NCBI RefSeq assembly: GCF_020532605.1
Contig: NZ_JAJATW010000007.1
Coordinates: 93,969 to 157,968, forward strand
From: Marinomonas algarum
Lineage (GTDB): Bacteria; Pseudomonadota; Gammaproteobacteria; Pseudomonadales; Marinomonadaceae
DNA length: 64,000 nucleotides
Reading direction: 5' to 3'
Shown here: positions 36,102 through 44,946 of the stretch, one piece after another
How positions within the stretch are numbered: position 1 is the stretch's first letter
Layout: each line of letters starts with the position of its first letter
Made by a program: the position numbers and the translations under genes
Notes under the pieces: model-generated
The model's input: only the letters and a program-made list of their open reading frames with translations
Database searches by the model: none
What the model was told of the DNA's origin: nothing

Positions 36102-37484
36102 TTACGCCGCAGCAGATTCGTTTTGCTTTGCGGCCACATCGCTTGCGTTTGCTAGCTTTTCCATTAGACGAACAACCTGACAGCTGTAACCGTATTCATT
36201 GTCGTACCATACGTAAAGAATCGCTTGGTTATCACGAACTTTAGTAGACAAAGCGTCCACAATACCGGCTTGAGAAGAACCGATGAAATCAGAACTTACC
36301 GCATCCGCACAATCACTGTAGCCAATTTGACCCGTCAACTCTGCACTGTTAGAAGCCGCTTTTACTGCAGCGTTAATCTCTTCTACAGACGCAGCGGATT
36401 TCAAATTCAAGCTCAATACCGCGATCGAAACATTAATAACAGGAACACGAATGGCACTGCCACTTAGCTTACCTTCTAGGGAAGGAATGGCTTTAGAAAC
36501 GGCTTTTGCTGCGCCTGTTTCCGTCATCACCATGTTCATGCCTGCAGCACGGCCACGACGATCACCCTTGTGAATATTGTCGATCAAGTTTTGATCGTTG
36601 GTGTAGGCGTGAACCGTTTCAACATGGCCCGACTCGATGCCGTATTTGCTTTCAAGTACCGACAAGACAGGCGCAATGGCATTGGTTGTACAAGACGCAG
36701 CAGAAACGATTTTATCTTCGCTGGTAATGTCGCTGTCGTTAACACCAAATACGATGTTACGCATTTCTTTGCCCGGTGCCGTTAACACAACACGCTCGAT
36801 GCCTGGACGATTTAAGTGAACACTCAAACCATCGTGATCACGCCAGCGACCCGTGTTATCCACTAACAAAGCGTTGTTGATGCCGTGTGCTTGGTAGTCT
36901 ACTTCGGCTGGATCAGAAGCATAAATAACTTTAACCGTTGCACCGTTAATAATAAGCGCTTGGTTTTCTTCATCAACTTTAACGATACCTTCGTACACAC
37001 CGTGAACAGAATCGTATTTCAACAAGCTAGCACGTTTGGTTAAATCGTTGTCGCACGCTTTACGCACAACAATCGCCGCCAAAGCCATACCCGGTGTTGT
37101 GTGGCCCAGTGTGCACATACGACGTGCCAATAAACGACCGATACGACCAAACCCATACAAAACAACCGGCATTTGCGCGCCACTTGCATCGCTTGATGTT
37201 TGCGCAGACAACATGGATTCCAGATCCGCTTCCGCGATCAAGGCTTCCAACTCAACAGACGTGTTGGCAAGATCGCTGGCTAGGACTTGCTCTAACACTT
37301 GATAGACTTGCGCAAGATCCAATTCAGGGTGTTTATCAAATGCCGCCATCAAACCGGTAACGGAATCCGCCATTAATGTGTTTCCAGCCAATTCAACTTT
37401 GACGGCTTTTTCACGGCCTAATTTGCCCAAAAGAGGAATCATGGATTCTGCTTGCGAAAGTGCTTGTAACCAAGTGCTTGTCAT
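36102..37484 (-). CDS. gap: Glyceraldehyde-3-phosphate dehydrogenase, long N-terminal form
   Basis: A 460-residue enzyme. The catalytic core begins with VVLYGFGRIGRLLARRM at about residue 105 and has the active-site SAASCTTNAIAPVL and WYDNEYGYSCQV. The extra N-terminal region of about 100 residues is typical of the long Gap found in Pseudomonas (PA3001 type), which is thought to act mainly in gluconeogenesis. The normal glycolytic short form would be elsewhere. Confidence 0.93.
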   Translation of the reverse strand: MTSTWLQALSQAESMIPLLGKLGREKAVKVELAGNTLMADSVTGLMAAFDKHPELDLAQVYQVLEQVLASDLANTSVELEALIAEADLESMLSAQTSSDASGAQMPVVLYGFGRIGRLLARRMCTLGHTTPGMALAAIVVRKACDNDLTKRASLLKYDSVHGVYEGIVKVDEENQALIINGATVKVIYASDPAEVDYQAHGINNALLVDNTGRWRDHDGLSVHLNRPGIERVVLTAPGKEMRNIVFGVNDSDITSEDKIVSAASCTTNAIAPVLSVLESKYGIESGHVETVHAYTNDQNLIDNIHKGDRRGRAAGMNMVMTETGAAKAVSKAIPSLEGKLSGSAIRVPVINVSIAVLSLNLKSAASVEEINAAVKAASNSAELTGQIGYSDCADAVSSDFIGSSQAGIVDALSTKVRDNQAILYVWYDNEYGYSCQVVRLMEKLANASDVAAKQNESAAA

Positions 37485-37746
37485 TGTCTGCCCCCGAAAA
37501 AAGACTCTGTGGTATCAATATGCGCGCAGTTTATCGACAGTTTGAGACAAAAACAAATTGAAAGAAGACTACGAAAATCCTTTAAAAACGGGTGTTTAGC
37601 AACATTTTTTATAGAAATAACGAGATAGGCCGTGGGTGTTAGAAACTTTACTACATATTTTAAGAGATAAGGCTTTTGAAAGGGGAAAACGTGCGTTTAT
37701 GTTGTAATAAGCCTACAAGAAGTGACAAGAACTTTCATAAATTATT

Positions 37747-38079
37747 TTATAAATGCCGTTTTCGTTCCGCTAAAATCCCCAAAATGCAGAAACACCCACC
37801 AATCAGCAGAGGACGATAGACCAAATCGACCTGCGTTATTCCCCAGTACACCAAGGGCTGGCTCCAAAGGGTTAATAAACCATAGCCAAAAGTACACATA
37901 AGGATAAACGCCATGACTCTGGCAATAAACACCCAGGAAGACACCAAGCGTTTAAGATGAGCGTTGACCTTATCGCCATAAATCACCAGACAGGTTGCCA
38001 CAAACGCCAAGGCAATGTCTTGCAGATACGGCTGTAAAAAATACGCTAAGCGTAAGTTTAAGTCCAATACAACGGCCAA
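37747..38079 (-). CDS. DUF3392 membrane protein
   Basis: A 110-residue protein with three hydrophobic segments (LQDIALAFVATCLVIYGDKVN, VFIARVMAFILMCTFGYGLL in parts, and YRPLLIGGCFCILGILA). The layout and GDKVNAHLKRL stretch match DUF3392. The function is unknown. It starts 7 bp after the next gene's stop, so the two are probably cotranscribed. Confidence 0.75.
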   Translation of the reverse strand: MAVVLDLNLRLAYFLQPYLQDIALAFVATCLVIYGDKVNAHLKRLVSSWVFIARVMAFILMCTFGYGLLTLWSQPLVYWGITQVDLVYRPLLIGGCFCILGILAERKRHL

Positions 38080-38086
38080 TTTTGCT

Positions 38087-38653
38087 TTACCTTTTCTTCC
38101 TCAGGGCTTCTACATCAATGCGCCCTGAATCGGAGCTTTCACAGAGAGGTTCTTCATCTGTGTAAACAACGGAAACATTATACGTGGTATTGTGCAATCG
38201 AATCGAGGTGCCATCGTCAAATTCCCAAGTCGGTTTGCCAATGCCCTGATTCAGATAACCTTCATCCGGCAAGCCGTATTTACGTTGCAACAAATCCCCC
38301 AGATATTGGCGTTTCTCTTTGCTTTCTACCACACCAAACAACACCGTCTTGGTGACAAAATCAAACCGATTGTAATAAATTGTCGCAACGGTTAACCCCA
38401 AGATACCACTGTCACCCAGGCTATATTTGGCAACACACTCTTGGTAGGAGGGGTAACGGCGCACTTGCATTTTTGACAGTTGCTTTTCCAACGTCTCAAT
38501 ATTGAGGTCGTTAAACGGTAGGCCGAATAACTCTGCCTGGGACGCAATTTGAGGCTTTCTTGACGCCTGTTCTGTTGCAAAAGCAGACACACTCAGACTC
38601 ATGGCAGACACCAGCCCTATTGCGACGATTAGACCTTTTTTTCCTTGCGACAT
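38087..38653 (-). CDS. Unknown exported protein
   Basis: About 188 residues, with a signal peptide (LIVAIGLVSAMSLSVSAFAT) and a soluble periplasmic part with no domain I recognise. Two cysteines (QECVAKY and PLCESS) could form a disulfide. The ATG at 38653 is chosen because it starts the signal peptide; the longer frame to 38914 overlaps the divergent kinase gene. Confidence 0.65.
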   Translation of the reverse strand: MSQGKKGLIVAIGLVSAMSLSVSAFATEQASRKPQIASQAELFGLPFNDLNIETLEKQLSKMQVRRYPSYQECVAKYSLGDSGILGLTVATIYYNRFDFVTKTVLFGVVESKEKRQYLGDLLQRKYGLPDEGYLNQGIGKPTWEFDDGTSIRLHNTTYNVSVVYTDEEPLCESSDSGRIDVEALRKKR

Positions 38654-38819
38654 TATTCCCCTATTTGCCACGCGTAATGTACTCAGATTGCGATATAATA
38701 AGCGCCTATAGTAGCCTAATCGTTGACGTGTTTTTATGCAGTAGGTCAATCTTTTACGCCATTTACTATGACAGCATTTTAAAAACCGTCTTTTGAAAAC
38801 AGTATAAACGAGGTAAAAC

Positions 38820-39431
38820 ATGGCTCTTGTTATTGGCATCACAGGTGTCTCGGGCAGCGGAAAAAGCCGCCTTTGTGCGTTATTGGCCGAAGGCCACGAA
38901 AACACCATCACCACTTTGTGCCAAGACAGCTTCTATAATGGCTGTGGCAGCATAGACCCAGACGTCTATAATTTTGATGACCTTAGCTCACTGGATTTGG
39001 AAAGCTTGGCGCTGGCCATTCATAACTGCAAAAACCGCCAACAGCCGAATGAGATCCCGGTATACGACCACTCGCAACATAAGCGCGTTGGCTATAGAAA
39101 CCTAGAAGCCACCCATGTTGTCTTGGTAGAAGGTCACATGATGTTCCAAGATGCCGCCATTCGCGATGCGGTAGATTATTTACTGTATGTGGACACCGAT
39201 CTGGACATTGCCGTCGTACGTCGACTGAAACGTGATATTGCTGAGCGTGGTCGCGATGTAAACGAGGTAACCAGCCGTTATATGCGCCATGTTCGTCAGG
39301 CGGCCTTAAAGACCCTTGATATTCGTGGCAAAGCGGATTTTATTATTCCCAATAATAAAAGCTTCACCAACGCCGCCGGCTTGCTACGCAATCATATTGA
39401 CTATCTTCTCAAAGAAAAAGGCGCTAAATAA
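38820..39431 (+). CDS. Uridine kinase-like P-loop kinase
   Basis: A 203-residue member of the uridine kinase/phosphoribulokinase group. Walker A is GVSGSGKS at residues 9-16, CQDSFYNG and NFDDLSSLDLE match the nucleoside-binding region, and VVLVEGHMMF matches the switch strand. A terminator overlaps its stop codon. Its substrate may be uridine/cytidine or another small hydroxyl compound, so I leave out the udk symbol. Confidence 0.8.
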   Translation: MALVIGITGVSGSGKSRLCALLAEGHENTITTLCQDSFYNGCGSIDPDVYNFDDLSSLDLESLALAIHNCKNRQQPNEIPVYDHSQHKRVGYRNLEATHVVLVEGHMMFQDAAIRDAVDYLLYVDTDLDIAVVRRLKRDIAERGRDVNEVTSRYMRHVRQAALKTLDIRGKADFIIPNNKSFTNAAGLLRNHIDYLLKEKGAK

Positions 39432-39441
39432 GCGCCTTTTC
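39416..39441. terminator. Terminator overlapping the kinase stop codon
   Basis: AAAAGGCGC / GCGCCTTTT, a perfect 9-bp stem whose 7-nt loop contains the TAA of the kinase gene. It can serve both strands, facing dnaJ. Confidence 0.8.
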
Positions 39442-39444
39442 TTT

Positions 39445-39472
39445 AAGCTTTAAGCCCTAAGCTTCAAGCTTT
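39445..39472. repeat. Four 7-bp tandem repeats
   Basis: AAGCTTT, AAGCCCT, AAGCTTC and AAGCTTT follow head to tail between the kinase terminator and the dnaJ end. A third case of short tandem repetition just past a gene end in this window. Confidence 0.75.
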
Positions 39473-39500
39473 AGTCTGTTACAGATTAAGCGCGCTTCAG

Positions 39501-40634
39501 TCACTTTTTGATTTCATCAAAAAAGCGTTTTACGCCATCAAACCAGCTTTTTTGCTTAGGTGAATGGTCAGTGCCTTCGCCCATGCTTTCTGCCAGTTCT
39601 GTAAACAAGGCTTTCTGACGTGATGTCAGGTTCACCGGAGTTTCCACCACCGCCTTACAAATCAAGTCCCCTACTGGGCCACCGCGTACTGGCTTAACAC
39701 CTTTGTTACGTAGGCGGAACAGTTTGCCTGATTGACACTCTGGTGTGACTTTTAGGCGCACACGACCATCAAGGGTCGGTACATCAATTTCGCCACCTAG
39801 GGCCGCTGTTGTAAAACTGATTGGCACTTCACAGTACAGGTTGGCACCGTCACGCTCAAAAATAGCATGAGGTTTCACCGAGACTTGCACAAACAGGTCA
39901 CCCGCTGGGCCGCCGTGTGTACCCGCTTCACCTTCACCAGACAAACGAATGCGATCGCCGGTGTCTACGCCTGCCGGAATTTTCACACTCAAGGTTTTGT
40001 ATTCTTGGATACGGCCTTGACCATGACAATCATTACAAGGGTCTGAAATAACTTGACCCGCACCGTGACACTCTGGACAGGTTTGCTGAACAGAGAAAAA
40101 GCCTTGCGACATACGAACTTGGCCGGCACCACCACAGGTGCCACACGTCTTAGGTGTCGAGCCTTTTTTCGCACCAGAACCATCACAAGTTTTACAGTTT
40201 ACCAGTGTTGGAATGCGAATTTTTTCGTCACAACCCCATACTGCTTGTTCAAGATCCAGTTCTAATGTGTAGCGTAAATCAGAGCCACGACGGGTACGAC
40301 TTTGACCGCCACCGCCTCCACCGCCGAAGATATCGCCAAATACATCACCGAAAATATCGCTAAAGCCACCCGCGCCAGCACCACCGCCGTAACCGCCACC
40401 ACCTTGACCGTTTACGCCTTCGTGACCGAATCGATCGTAAGCCGCACGCTTGTCTTCAGAAGACAGAATTTCATAGGCTTCTGCCAATTCTTTGAACTTC
40501 TCTAGGGCTTCTGGGTTGTCTGGATTTTTGTCTGGGTGATACTTATTCGCCAAAGAACGATAAGCTTTTTTAATGTCTTTCTTATCAGCGTCTTTGGCGA
40601 CCCCAAGAACGTCGTAATAGTCTCTTTTGCTCAT
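39501..40634 (-). CDS. dnaJ: Chaperone DnaJ
   Basis: A 377-residue type I J-protein. The J domain has the HPD motif (NKYHPDKNP), followed by a Gly/Phe-rich region ([19 protein letters not shown]), four CxxCxGxG zinc repeats ([32 protein letters not shown]) and the C-terminal client-binding domain. It stimulates the DnaK ATPase. The ATG at 40634 is chosen for the standard [12 protein letters not shown] start; an earlier ATG at 40643 sits too near the ribosome-binding site. Confidence 0.97.
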   Translation of the reverse strand: MSKRDYYDVLGVAKDADKKDIKKAYRSLANKYHPDKNPDNPEALEKFKELAEAYEILSSEDKRAAYDRFGHEGVNGQGGGGYGGGAGAGGFSDIFGDVFGDIFGGGGGGGQSRTRRGSDLRYTLELDLEQAVWGCDEKIRIPTLVNCKTCDGSGAKKGSTPKTCGTCGGAGQVRMSQGFFSVQQTCPECHGAGQVISDPCNDCHGQGRIQEYKTLSVKIPAGVDTGDRIRLSGEGEAGTHGGPAGDLFVQVSVKPHAIFERDGANLYCEVPISFTTAALGGEIDVPTLDGRVRLKVTPECQSGKLFRLRNKGVKPVRGGPVGDLICKAVVETPVNLTSRQKALFTELAESMGEGTDHSPKQKSWFDGVKRFFDEIKK

Positions 40635-40735
40635 CGTAAGCATTCCCGAAATAATAAGTCGAAGTAAAATCGATTGGCTGCCGCTGATTGCCTACTTAAG
40701 AAGAAGGCTAAGAACGGCGGTTGTACATAGCAAAA

Positions 40736-40753
40736 CACGGTCCTAGAACCGTG
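40736..40753 (-). terminator. Hairpin between dnaK and dnaJ
   Basis: CACGGT / ACCGTG stem followed on the minus strand by TTTT, with a second stem CTCTCCC / GGGAGAG at about 40767-40784. Probably a partial terminator or processing site that lowers dnaJ relative to dnaK. Confidence 0.5.
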
Positions 40754-40803
40754 CTCGCTATAACACCTCTCCCCGGAGGGAGAGAAAAATAAGACGCTAG
40801 CGC

Positions 40804-42726
40804 TTATTTTTTGTCGTCTTTTACTTCTTCAAACTCGGCATCTACTGCGTCGTCTTGTTTTTGACCGGCTTCTTCGCCCGCCGCTCCAGCCGCTTGCTCA
40901 CTCGCATCCGCTTCAGCGTACATTTTCTGAGCCAAAGAGCCTGATGCTTGAGTCAACGCATTGGTTTTCTCTTCAATCTTCTCTTTGTCGTTCGATGTTA
41001 AGGCTTCTTCTAATTCAGTGATCGCTGTTTCGATCGCGGTTTTCTCTTCTTCCGTTGCCTTGTCACCAGCGTCAGCCAATGTTTTGCGTGTCGCATGGAT
41101 CATGCCGTCAGCCGTGTTGCGAACTTGAACAAGCTCTTCGAACTTACGATCTTCTTCCGCATTGGCTTCAGCGTCTTGAACCATTTTTTCGACTTCTTCG
41201 TCGCTCAAACCTGAAGAAGATTTGATTACGATAGACTGCTCTTTGCCTGTTGCCTTGTCTTTCGCAGACACGCTCAAGATACCGTTAGCATCGATGTCGA
41301 AGCTTACTTCGATTTGTGGCACGCCACGTGGTGCTGGCGGAATATCAGCCAAGTCAAAGCGACCCAATGATTTGTTTTGTGACGCTTGCTTACGCTCACC
41401 TTGCAATGCGTGAATGGTAACCGCATTTTGGTTGTCTTCTGCCGTTGAGAACGTCTGAGACTTCTTCGTTGGGATCGTCGTGTTTTTCTCGATCAAGGCC
41501 GTCATCACGCCGCCCATGGTTTCAATACCGAGAGACAGAGGCGTTACATCTAGAAGAAGAACGTCTTTTACGTCACCAGACAATACCGCACCTTGGATAG
41601 ACGCACCGATCGCAACCGCTTCGTCAGGGTTCACGTCTTTACGTGGCTCTTTACCGAAGAATTCTGTTACTTTCGCTTGCACAAGTGGCATACGAGTCTG
41701 ACCACCTACCAAGATAACTTCGTCGATGTCAGAAGCAGACAATTCAGCGTCTTTCAATGCTTGACGGCAAGGCTCAAGAGATTTCAACACTAGCTCTTCA
41801 ACCAAAGACTCCAACTTAGAGCGTGTCAATTTCACGTTTAAGTGTTTAGGGCCTGTCGCATCGGCTGTGATATAAGGTAAGTTAACTTCTGTCTGTGAAG
41901 AAGAAGACAACTCAACTTTGGCTTTCTCACCCGCTTCTTTTAGACGCTGTAAAGCAAGAGGATCGTTGTGTAGATCAATGCCGGATGTTTTCTTGAATTC
42001 AGCCGCTAGGAATTCGATCACGCGCATGTCGAAATCTTCACCACCTAGGAAAGTATCACCGTTGGTTGACAATACTTCGAACTGTTTCTCACCGTCTACG
42101 TCAGCGATTTCGATGATAGAGATATCAAATGTACCACCACCAAGGTCAAACACAGCAACGGTTGAATCGCCTTTGCTCTTGTCTAAGCCGTAAGCCAAGG
42201 CCGCAGCGGTTGGCTCGTTGATAATACGTTTTACTTCTAGACCGGCAATTTTACCCGCATCTTTTGTTGCTTGACGCTGTGAGTCGTTGAAGTACGCAGG
42301 TACGGTGATAACCGCTTCGGTAACTTTTTCACCGAGGTAATCTTCTGCGGTTTTCTTCATTTTCTTCAGTACTTCAGCAGAAATTTGTGGTGGCGCTTTT
42401 TTGTCGCCCTTCACTTCTACCCAAGCATCGCCATTGTCAGCACCGATGATTTTGTAAGGCACCATAGAGATGTCTTTTTGAACCACATCGTCTTTAAATT
42501 TACGACCGATCAAACGCTTGATCGCAAACAAGGTGTTTGTTGGGTTGGTAACAGCTTGACGCTTAGCAGATTGGCCAACTAACACTTCACCATCGTCGGC
42601 AAAGGCAACGATGGAAGGAGTGGTACGATCGCCTTCTGCGTTTTCAATAACGCGTGCTTTTTCGCCATCCAACACAGCAAGACAAGAGTTTGTTGTACCT
42701 AAATCAATACCGATGATTCTACCCAT
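40804..42726 (-). CDS. dnaK: Chaperone DnaK (Hsp70)
   Basis: A 640-residue Hsp70. [13 protein letters not shown] opens the ATPase domain, [13 protein letters not shown] and VGGQTRMP are the phosphate and adenosine motifs, [17 protein letters not shown] starts the substrate domain, and the tail ends [15 protein letters not shown]. The ATG at 42726 gives the standard N-terminus. It lies between grpE and dnaJ. Confidence 0.98.
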   Translation of the reverse strand: MGRIIGIDLGTTNSCLAVLDGEKARVIENAEGDRTTPSIVAFADDGEVLVGQSAKRQAVTNPTNTLFAIKRLIGRKFKDDVVQKDISMVPYKIIGADNGDAWVEVKGDKKAPPQISAEVLKKMKKTAEDYLGEKVTEAVITVPAYFNDSQRQATKDAGKIAGLEVKRIINEPTAAALAYGLDKSKGDSTVAVFDLGGGTFDISIIEIADVDGEKQFEVLSTNGDTFLGGEDFDMRVIEFLAAEFKKTSGIDLHNDPLALQRLKEAGEKAKVELSSSSQTEVNLPYITADATGPKHLNVKLTRSKLESLVEELVLKSLEPCRQALKDAELSASDIDEVILVGGQTRMPLVQAKVTEFFGKEPRKDVNPDEAVAIGASIQGAVLSGDVKDVLLLDVTPLSLGIETMGGVMTALIEKNTTIPTKKSQTFSTAEDNQNAVTIHALQGERKQASQNKSLGRFDLADIPPAPRGVPQIEVSFDIDANGILSVSAKDKATGKEQSIVIKSSSGLSDEEVEKMVQDAEANAEEDRKFEELVQVRNTADGMIHATRKTLADAGDKATEEEKTAIETAITELEEALTSNDKEKIEEKTNALTQASGSLAQKMYAEADASEQAAGAAGEEAGQKQDDAVDAEFEEVKDDKK

Positions 42727-42770
42727 GGTTTGTATCTCCAATAAATTCGTTTGTTCAATGATAATTCTGT

Positions 42771-42798
42771 ATTTGGGTACGCTTAAAAATATTTCAAG
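42771..42798 (-). promoter_or_regulatory. Possible second heat-shock promoter before dnaK
   Basis: On the minus strand a perfect CTTGAAA -35 (42792-42798) is followed 14 bp later by CCCAAAT (42771-42777), an imperfect match to the sigma32 -10 CCCCATNT. It would allow dnaK to be expressed apart from grpE. Confidence 0.4.
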
Positions 42799-42827
42799 CG
42801 TCCAGTGTCAAAAAAATGACAGTGTTT

Positions 42828-43406
42828 TTAAGCAGCGCTTGAAACCACAACCATCGCAGGGCGAATTAGGCGGTTGTTTAGGGTATAACCCTTCTGCACA
42901 ACATCCATCACGGTGTTAGGCTCCATCTCTGGATTAGGCACCATGGTGATCGCCTGGTGTAACTCTGGATTGAAAGGCTGGCCATGTGGGTCCACTACTT
43001 TCACTTCAAAGCGCGCTAAGGTTTCAATCAAATCTTTCAGCGTTAGCTCAACACCTTCACGGACAGAATCCGCTTCGCCAGTCGCTGGCGCAGAAGCAAG
43101 AGCACGCTCTAGGTTGTCTGCTACATTTACAATTGACTTAGCAAATTTCTCTAGGCCAAATTTATGTGCTTTTTCAACATCGAGCTCTGCACGACGGCGA
43201 ATATTCTGCACATCAGCATGGGCACGCAAAGCGGCTTCTTTATATTGCGCGGCTTCTTCTTGTGCTTTTGCTAATTCGTCGTTTTCAGTCACTTCTTCAA
43301 GCGTGCCTTCAGCAGGCTCTAAAAGCTCTTCTACGGCTTCGTTTTGCGTTTCGCTTTTCAAATCTTGCTCCGTGTCTAGGTTAGGATTTTTTTGCTGCTC
43401 ACTCAT
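42828..43406 (-). CDS. grpE: Nucleotide exchange factor GrpE
   Basis: A 192-residue protein with an acidic N-terminal part, a long coiled coil ([20 protein letters not shown] and on) and the C-terminal beta domain with [18 protein letters not shown] and [20 protein letters not shown]. It releases ADP from DnaK. The start at 43406 follows GGAG. It is first in the grpE-dnaK-dnaJ operon. Confidence 0.97.
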   Translation of the reverse strand: MSEQQKNPNLDTEQDLKSETQNEAVEELLEPAEGTLEEVTENDELAKAQEEAAQYKEAALRAHADVQNIRRRAELDVEKAHKFGLEKFAKSIVNVADNLERALASAPATGEADSVREGVELTLKDLIETLARFEVKVVDPHGQPFNPELHQAITMVPNPEMEPNTVMDVVQKGYTLNNRLIRPAMVVVSSAA

Positions 43407-43450
43407 TTTTAACTCCAAATTACAGAAACAATTCTTTGCTTGTGCTGGGT

Positions 43451-43478
43451 ATATGGGGACAGCTTTTGCCCTTTCAAC
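43451..43478 (-). promoter_or_regulatory. Sigma32 heat-shock promoter of grpE
   Basis: Minus-strand TTGAAA (43472-43477), 13 bp, then CCCCATAT (43451-43458), an exact -10 match to the sigma32 consensus, about 45 bp before the grpE start. Confidence 0.85.
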
Positions 43479-43866
43479 ACTAAATACACATTAAATTTGT
43501 GGAAAAACTCGCTGATATTTACCGCGAAACAAGGCGTACTTTTACGGCGACTTTTTATTCTTTCTTTTTCCCCTTATAAAGCCCCCTTTTAGCCCTTACA
43601 AGGAAAGCCAGTGTGTCAACATAAGCCACAAACACTACGTCCTGCTGGATACACGCCAACACGCTACTTTTCTCGCGCTCTAAAATAGTGCCAACAAAAT
43701 AGACTTTAAGGGTGAGTTTTATTACTCTTTGTTGTAAGAATAGTGATATTAACTAATGAATTCACATTATTCTGTGCACATTTAAGCGATTCTGGGGCTT
43801 TATTTTGCCCAAATTAAACATGGTTTTATTTAAGAATCCACGAAACGCAAATTAGGAGTTACTGAA
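43479..43866. other. Intergenic region between grpE and the TRAP operon
   Basis: Nearly 390 bp with no convincing frame, hairpin or repeat. It should contain the promoter of the TAXI-TRAP genes; AGGAG precedes their first start. Confidence 0.4.
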
Positions 43867-44844
43867 ATGCTAAAATCAAGTGCTTTTGCTACTGCCGTAC
43901 TCGCCGCATCCGTCGGCTTAGCCGTTTCTGTTCCCGCTCAAGCAGCCGAGCAGCAATTTATTACAATCGGTACAGGTGGTGTAACTGGGGTGTATTACCC
44001 TACGGGTGGCGCTATTTGCCGTTTGGTGAATAAAGGTCGTAAAGATCACGGTGTTCGTTGTTCTGTTGAATCGACCGGTGGTTCTGTTTACAACACTCGC
44101 ACCATTCGTGGCGGTGAACTGGACTTTGGTGTCGTGCAATCTGATGTACAGTCTGCTGCAATGGACGCCAAACGCGCCTTTGCCAATGACGAGCCATACG
44201 GCGATCTACGTTCTGTTTTCTCACTTCATTCAGAGCCACTACACGTCATGGTACGCGGCGACTCGGGCATCGAGTCAGTGGCGGATATGGAAGGCAAACG
44301 CGTTAATATCGGTAATCCAGGTTCGGGTCAACGTGTTCTAGCAGACGTATTAATGGATGCAGCAGGTATCACGCCAGATGATTTGTCATTGGCCGCTGAG
44401 CTGAAATCCTCTGAACAAGCCGCGGCACTGTGTGACGGCAAAATCGAAGCCGCTATTTGGGCAGCCGGTTTGCCAAACGGTTCTACTATGGAAGCCACCT
44501 CTACTTGTGATGTGAAACTGCTTGATCTGACCACCTCTGGTACTGATAAAGTCTTGGCTGCAAACCCAGCCTACGCTGCAGCGAGCATTCCAGCAGGCTT
44601 GTACCCGAATAACGAAATCGAAATTGCATCATGGGGCCCTAAAGCGACCTTCGTTGCCGATGCAAACACTTCTGACGAAGTGGTTTACGTGTTGGTCAAA
44701 TCTGTCTTTGATAACTTCTCTGACTTCAAAAAATTGCACCCTGCCTTTGGCACCTTGCAAGAAGAAGGCATGATTAAAGATGGTTTAAGTGCACCCCTTC
44801 ACCCAGGTGCAATTAAATACTACAAGGAACGTGGCTGGTTGTAA
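43867..44844 (+). CDS. TAXI-family TRAP transporter solute-binding protein
   Basis: A 325-residue periplasmic protein with a signal peptide cut near VPAQAAEQ. ITIGTGGVTGVYYPTGGAICRLVN at residue 34 onward is the TAXI hallmark, and VNIGNPGSGQRVLADVLM lies mid-protein. It captures an organic acid-like solute for the permease encoded next. The ligand cannot be inferred from sequence. A strong hairpin separates it from the permease gene, so it is probably made in excess. Confidence 0.93.
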   Translation: MLKSSAFATAVLAASVGLAVSVPAQAAEQQFITIGTGGVTGVYYPTGGAICRLVNKGRKDHGVRCSVESTGGSVYNTRTIRGGELDFGVVQSDVQSAAMDAKRAFANDEPYGDLRSVFSLHSEPLHVMVRGDSGIESVADMEGKRVNIGNPGSGQRVLADVLMDAAGITPDDLSLAAELKSSEQAAALCDGKIEAAIWAAGLPNGSTMEATSTCDVKLLDLTTSGTDKVLAANPAYAAASIPAGLYPNNEIEIASWGPKATFVADANTSDEVVYVLVKSVFDNFSDFKKLHPAFGTLQEEGMIKDGLSAPLHPGAIKYYKERGWL

Positions 44845-44869
44845 TACAAGCCCGTTTTTTGTTTGGTGA

Positions 44870-44914
44870 ATCAATGCCTGTTAGCGTTTCGTTAACAGGC
44901 ATTGATGTTTTTCC
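44870..44914 (+). terminator. Strong hairpin between TRAP binding protein and permease genes
   Basis: Perfect 14-bp stem ATCAATGCCTGTTA / TAACAGGCATTGAT with a 9-nt loop, then GTTTTT. Likely a leaky terminator or 3' stabiliser giving more binding protein than permease. Confidence 0.8.
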
Positions 44915-44946
44915 CCGCTCTTTTTCTTTCCTAAAAAGGAACCCTC

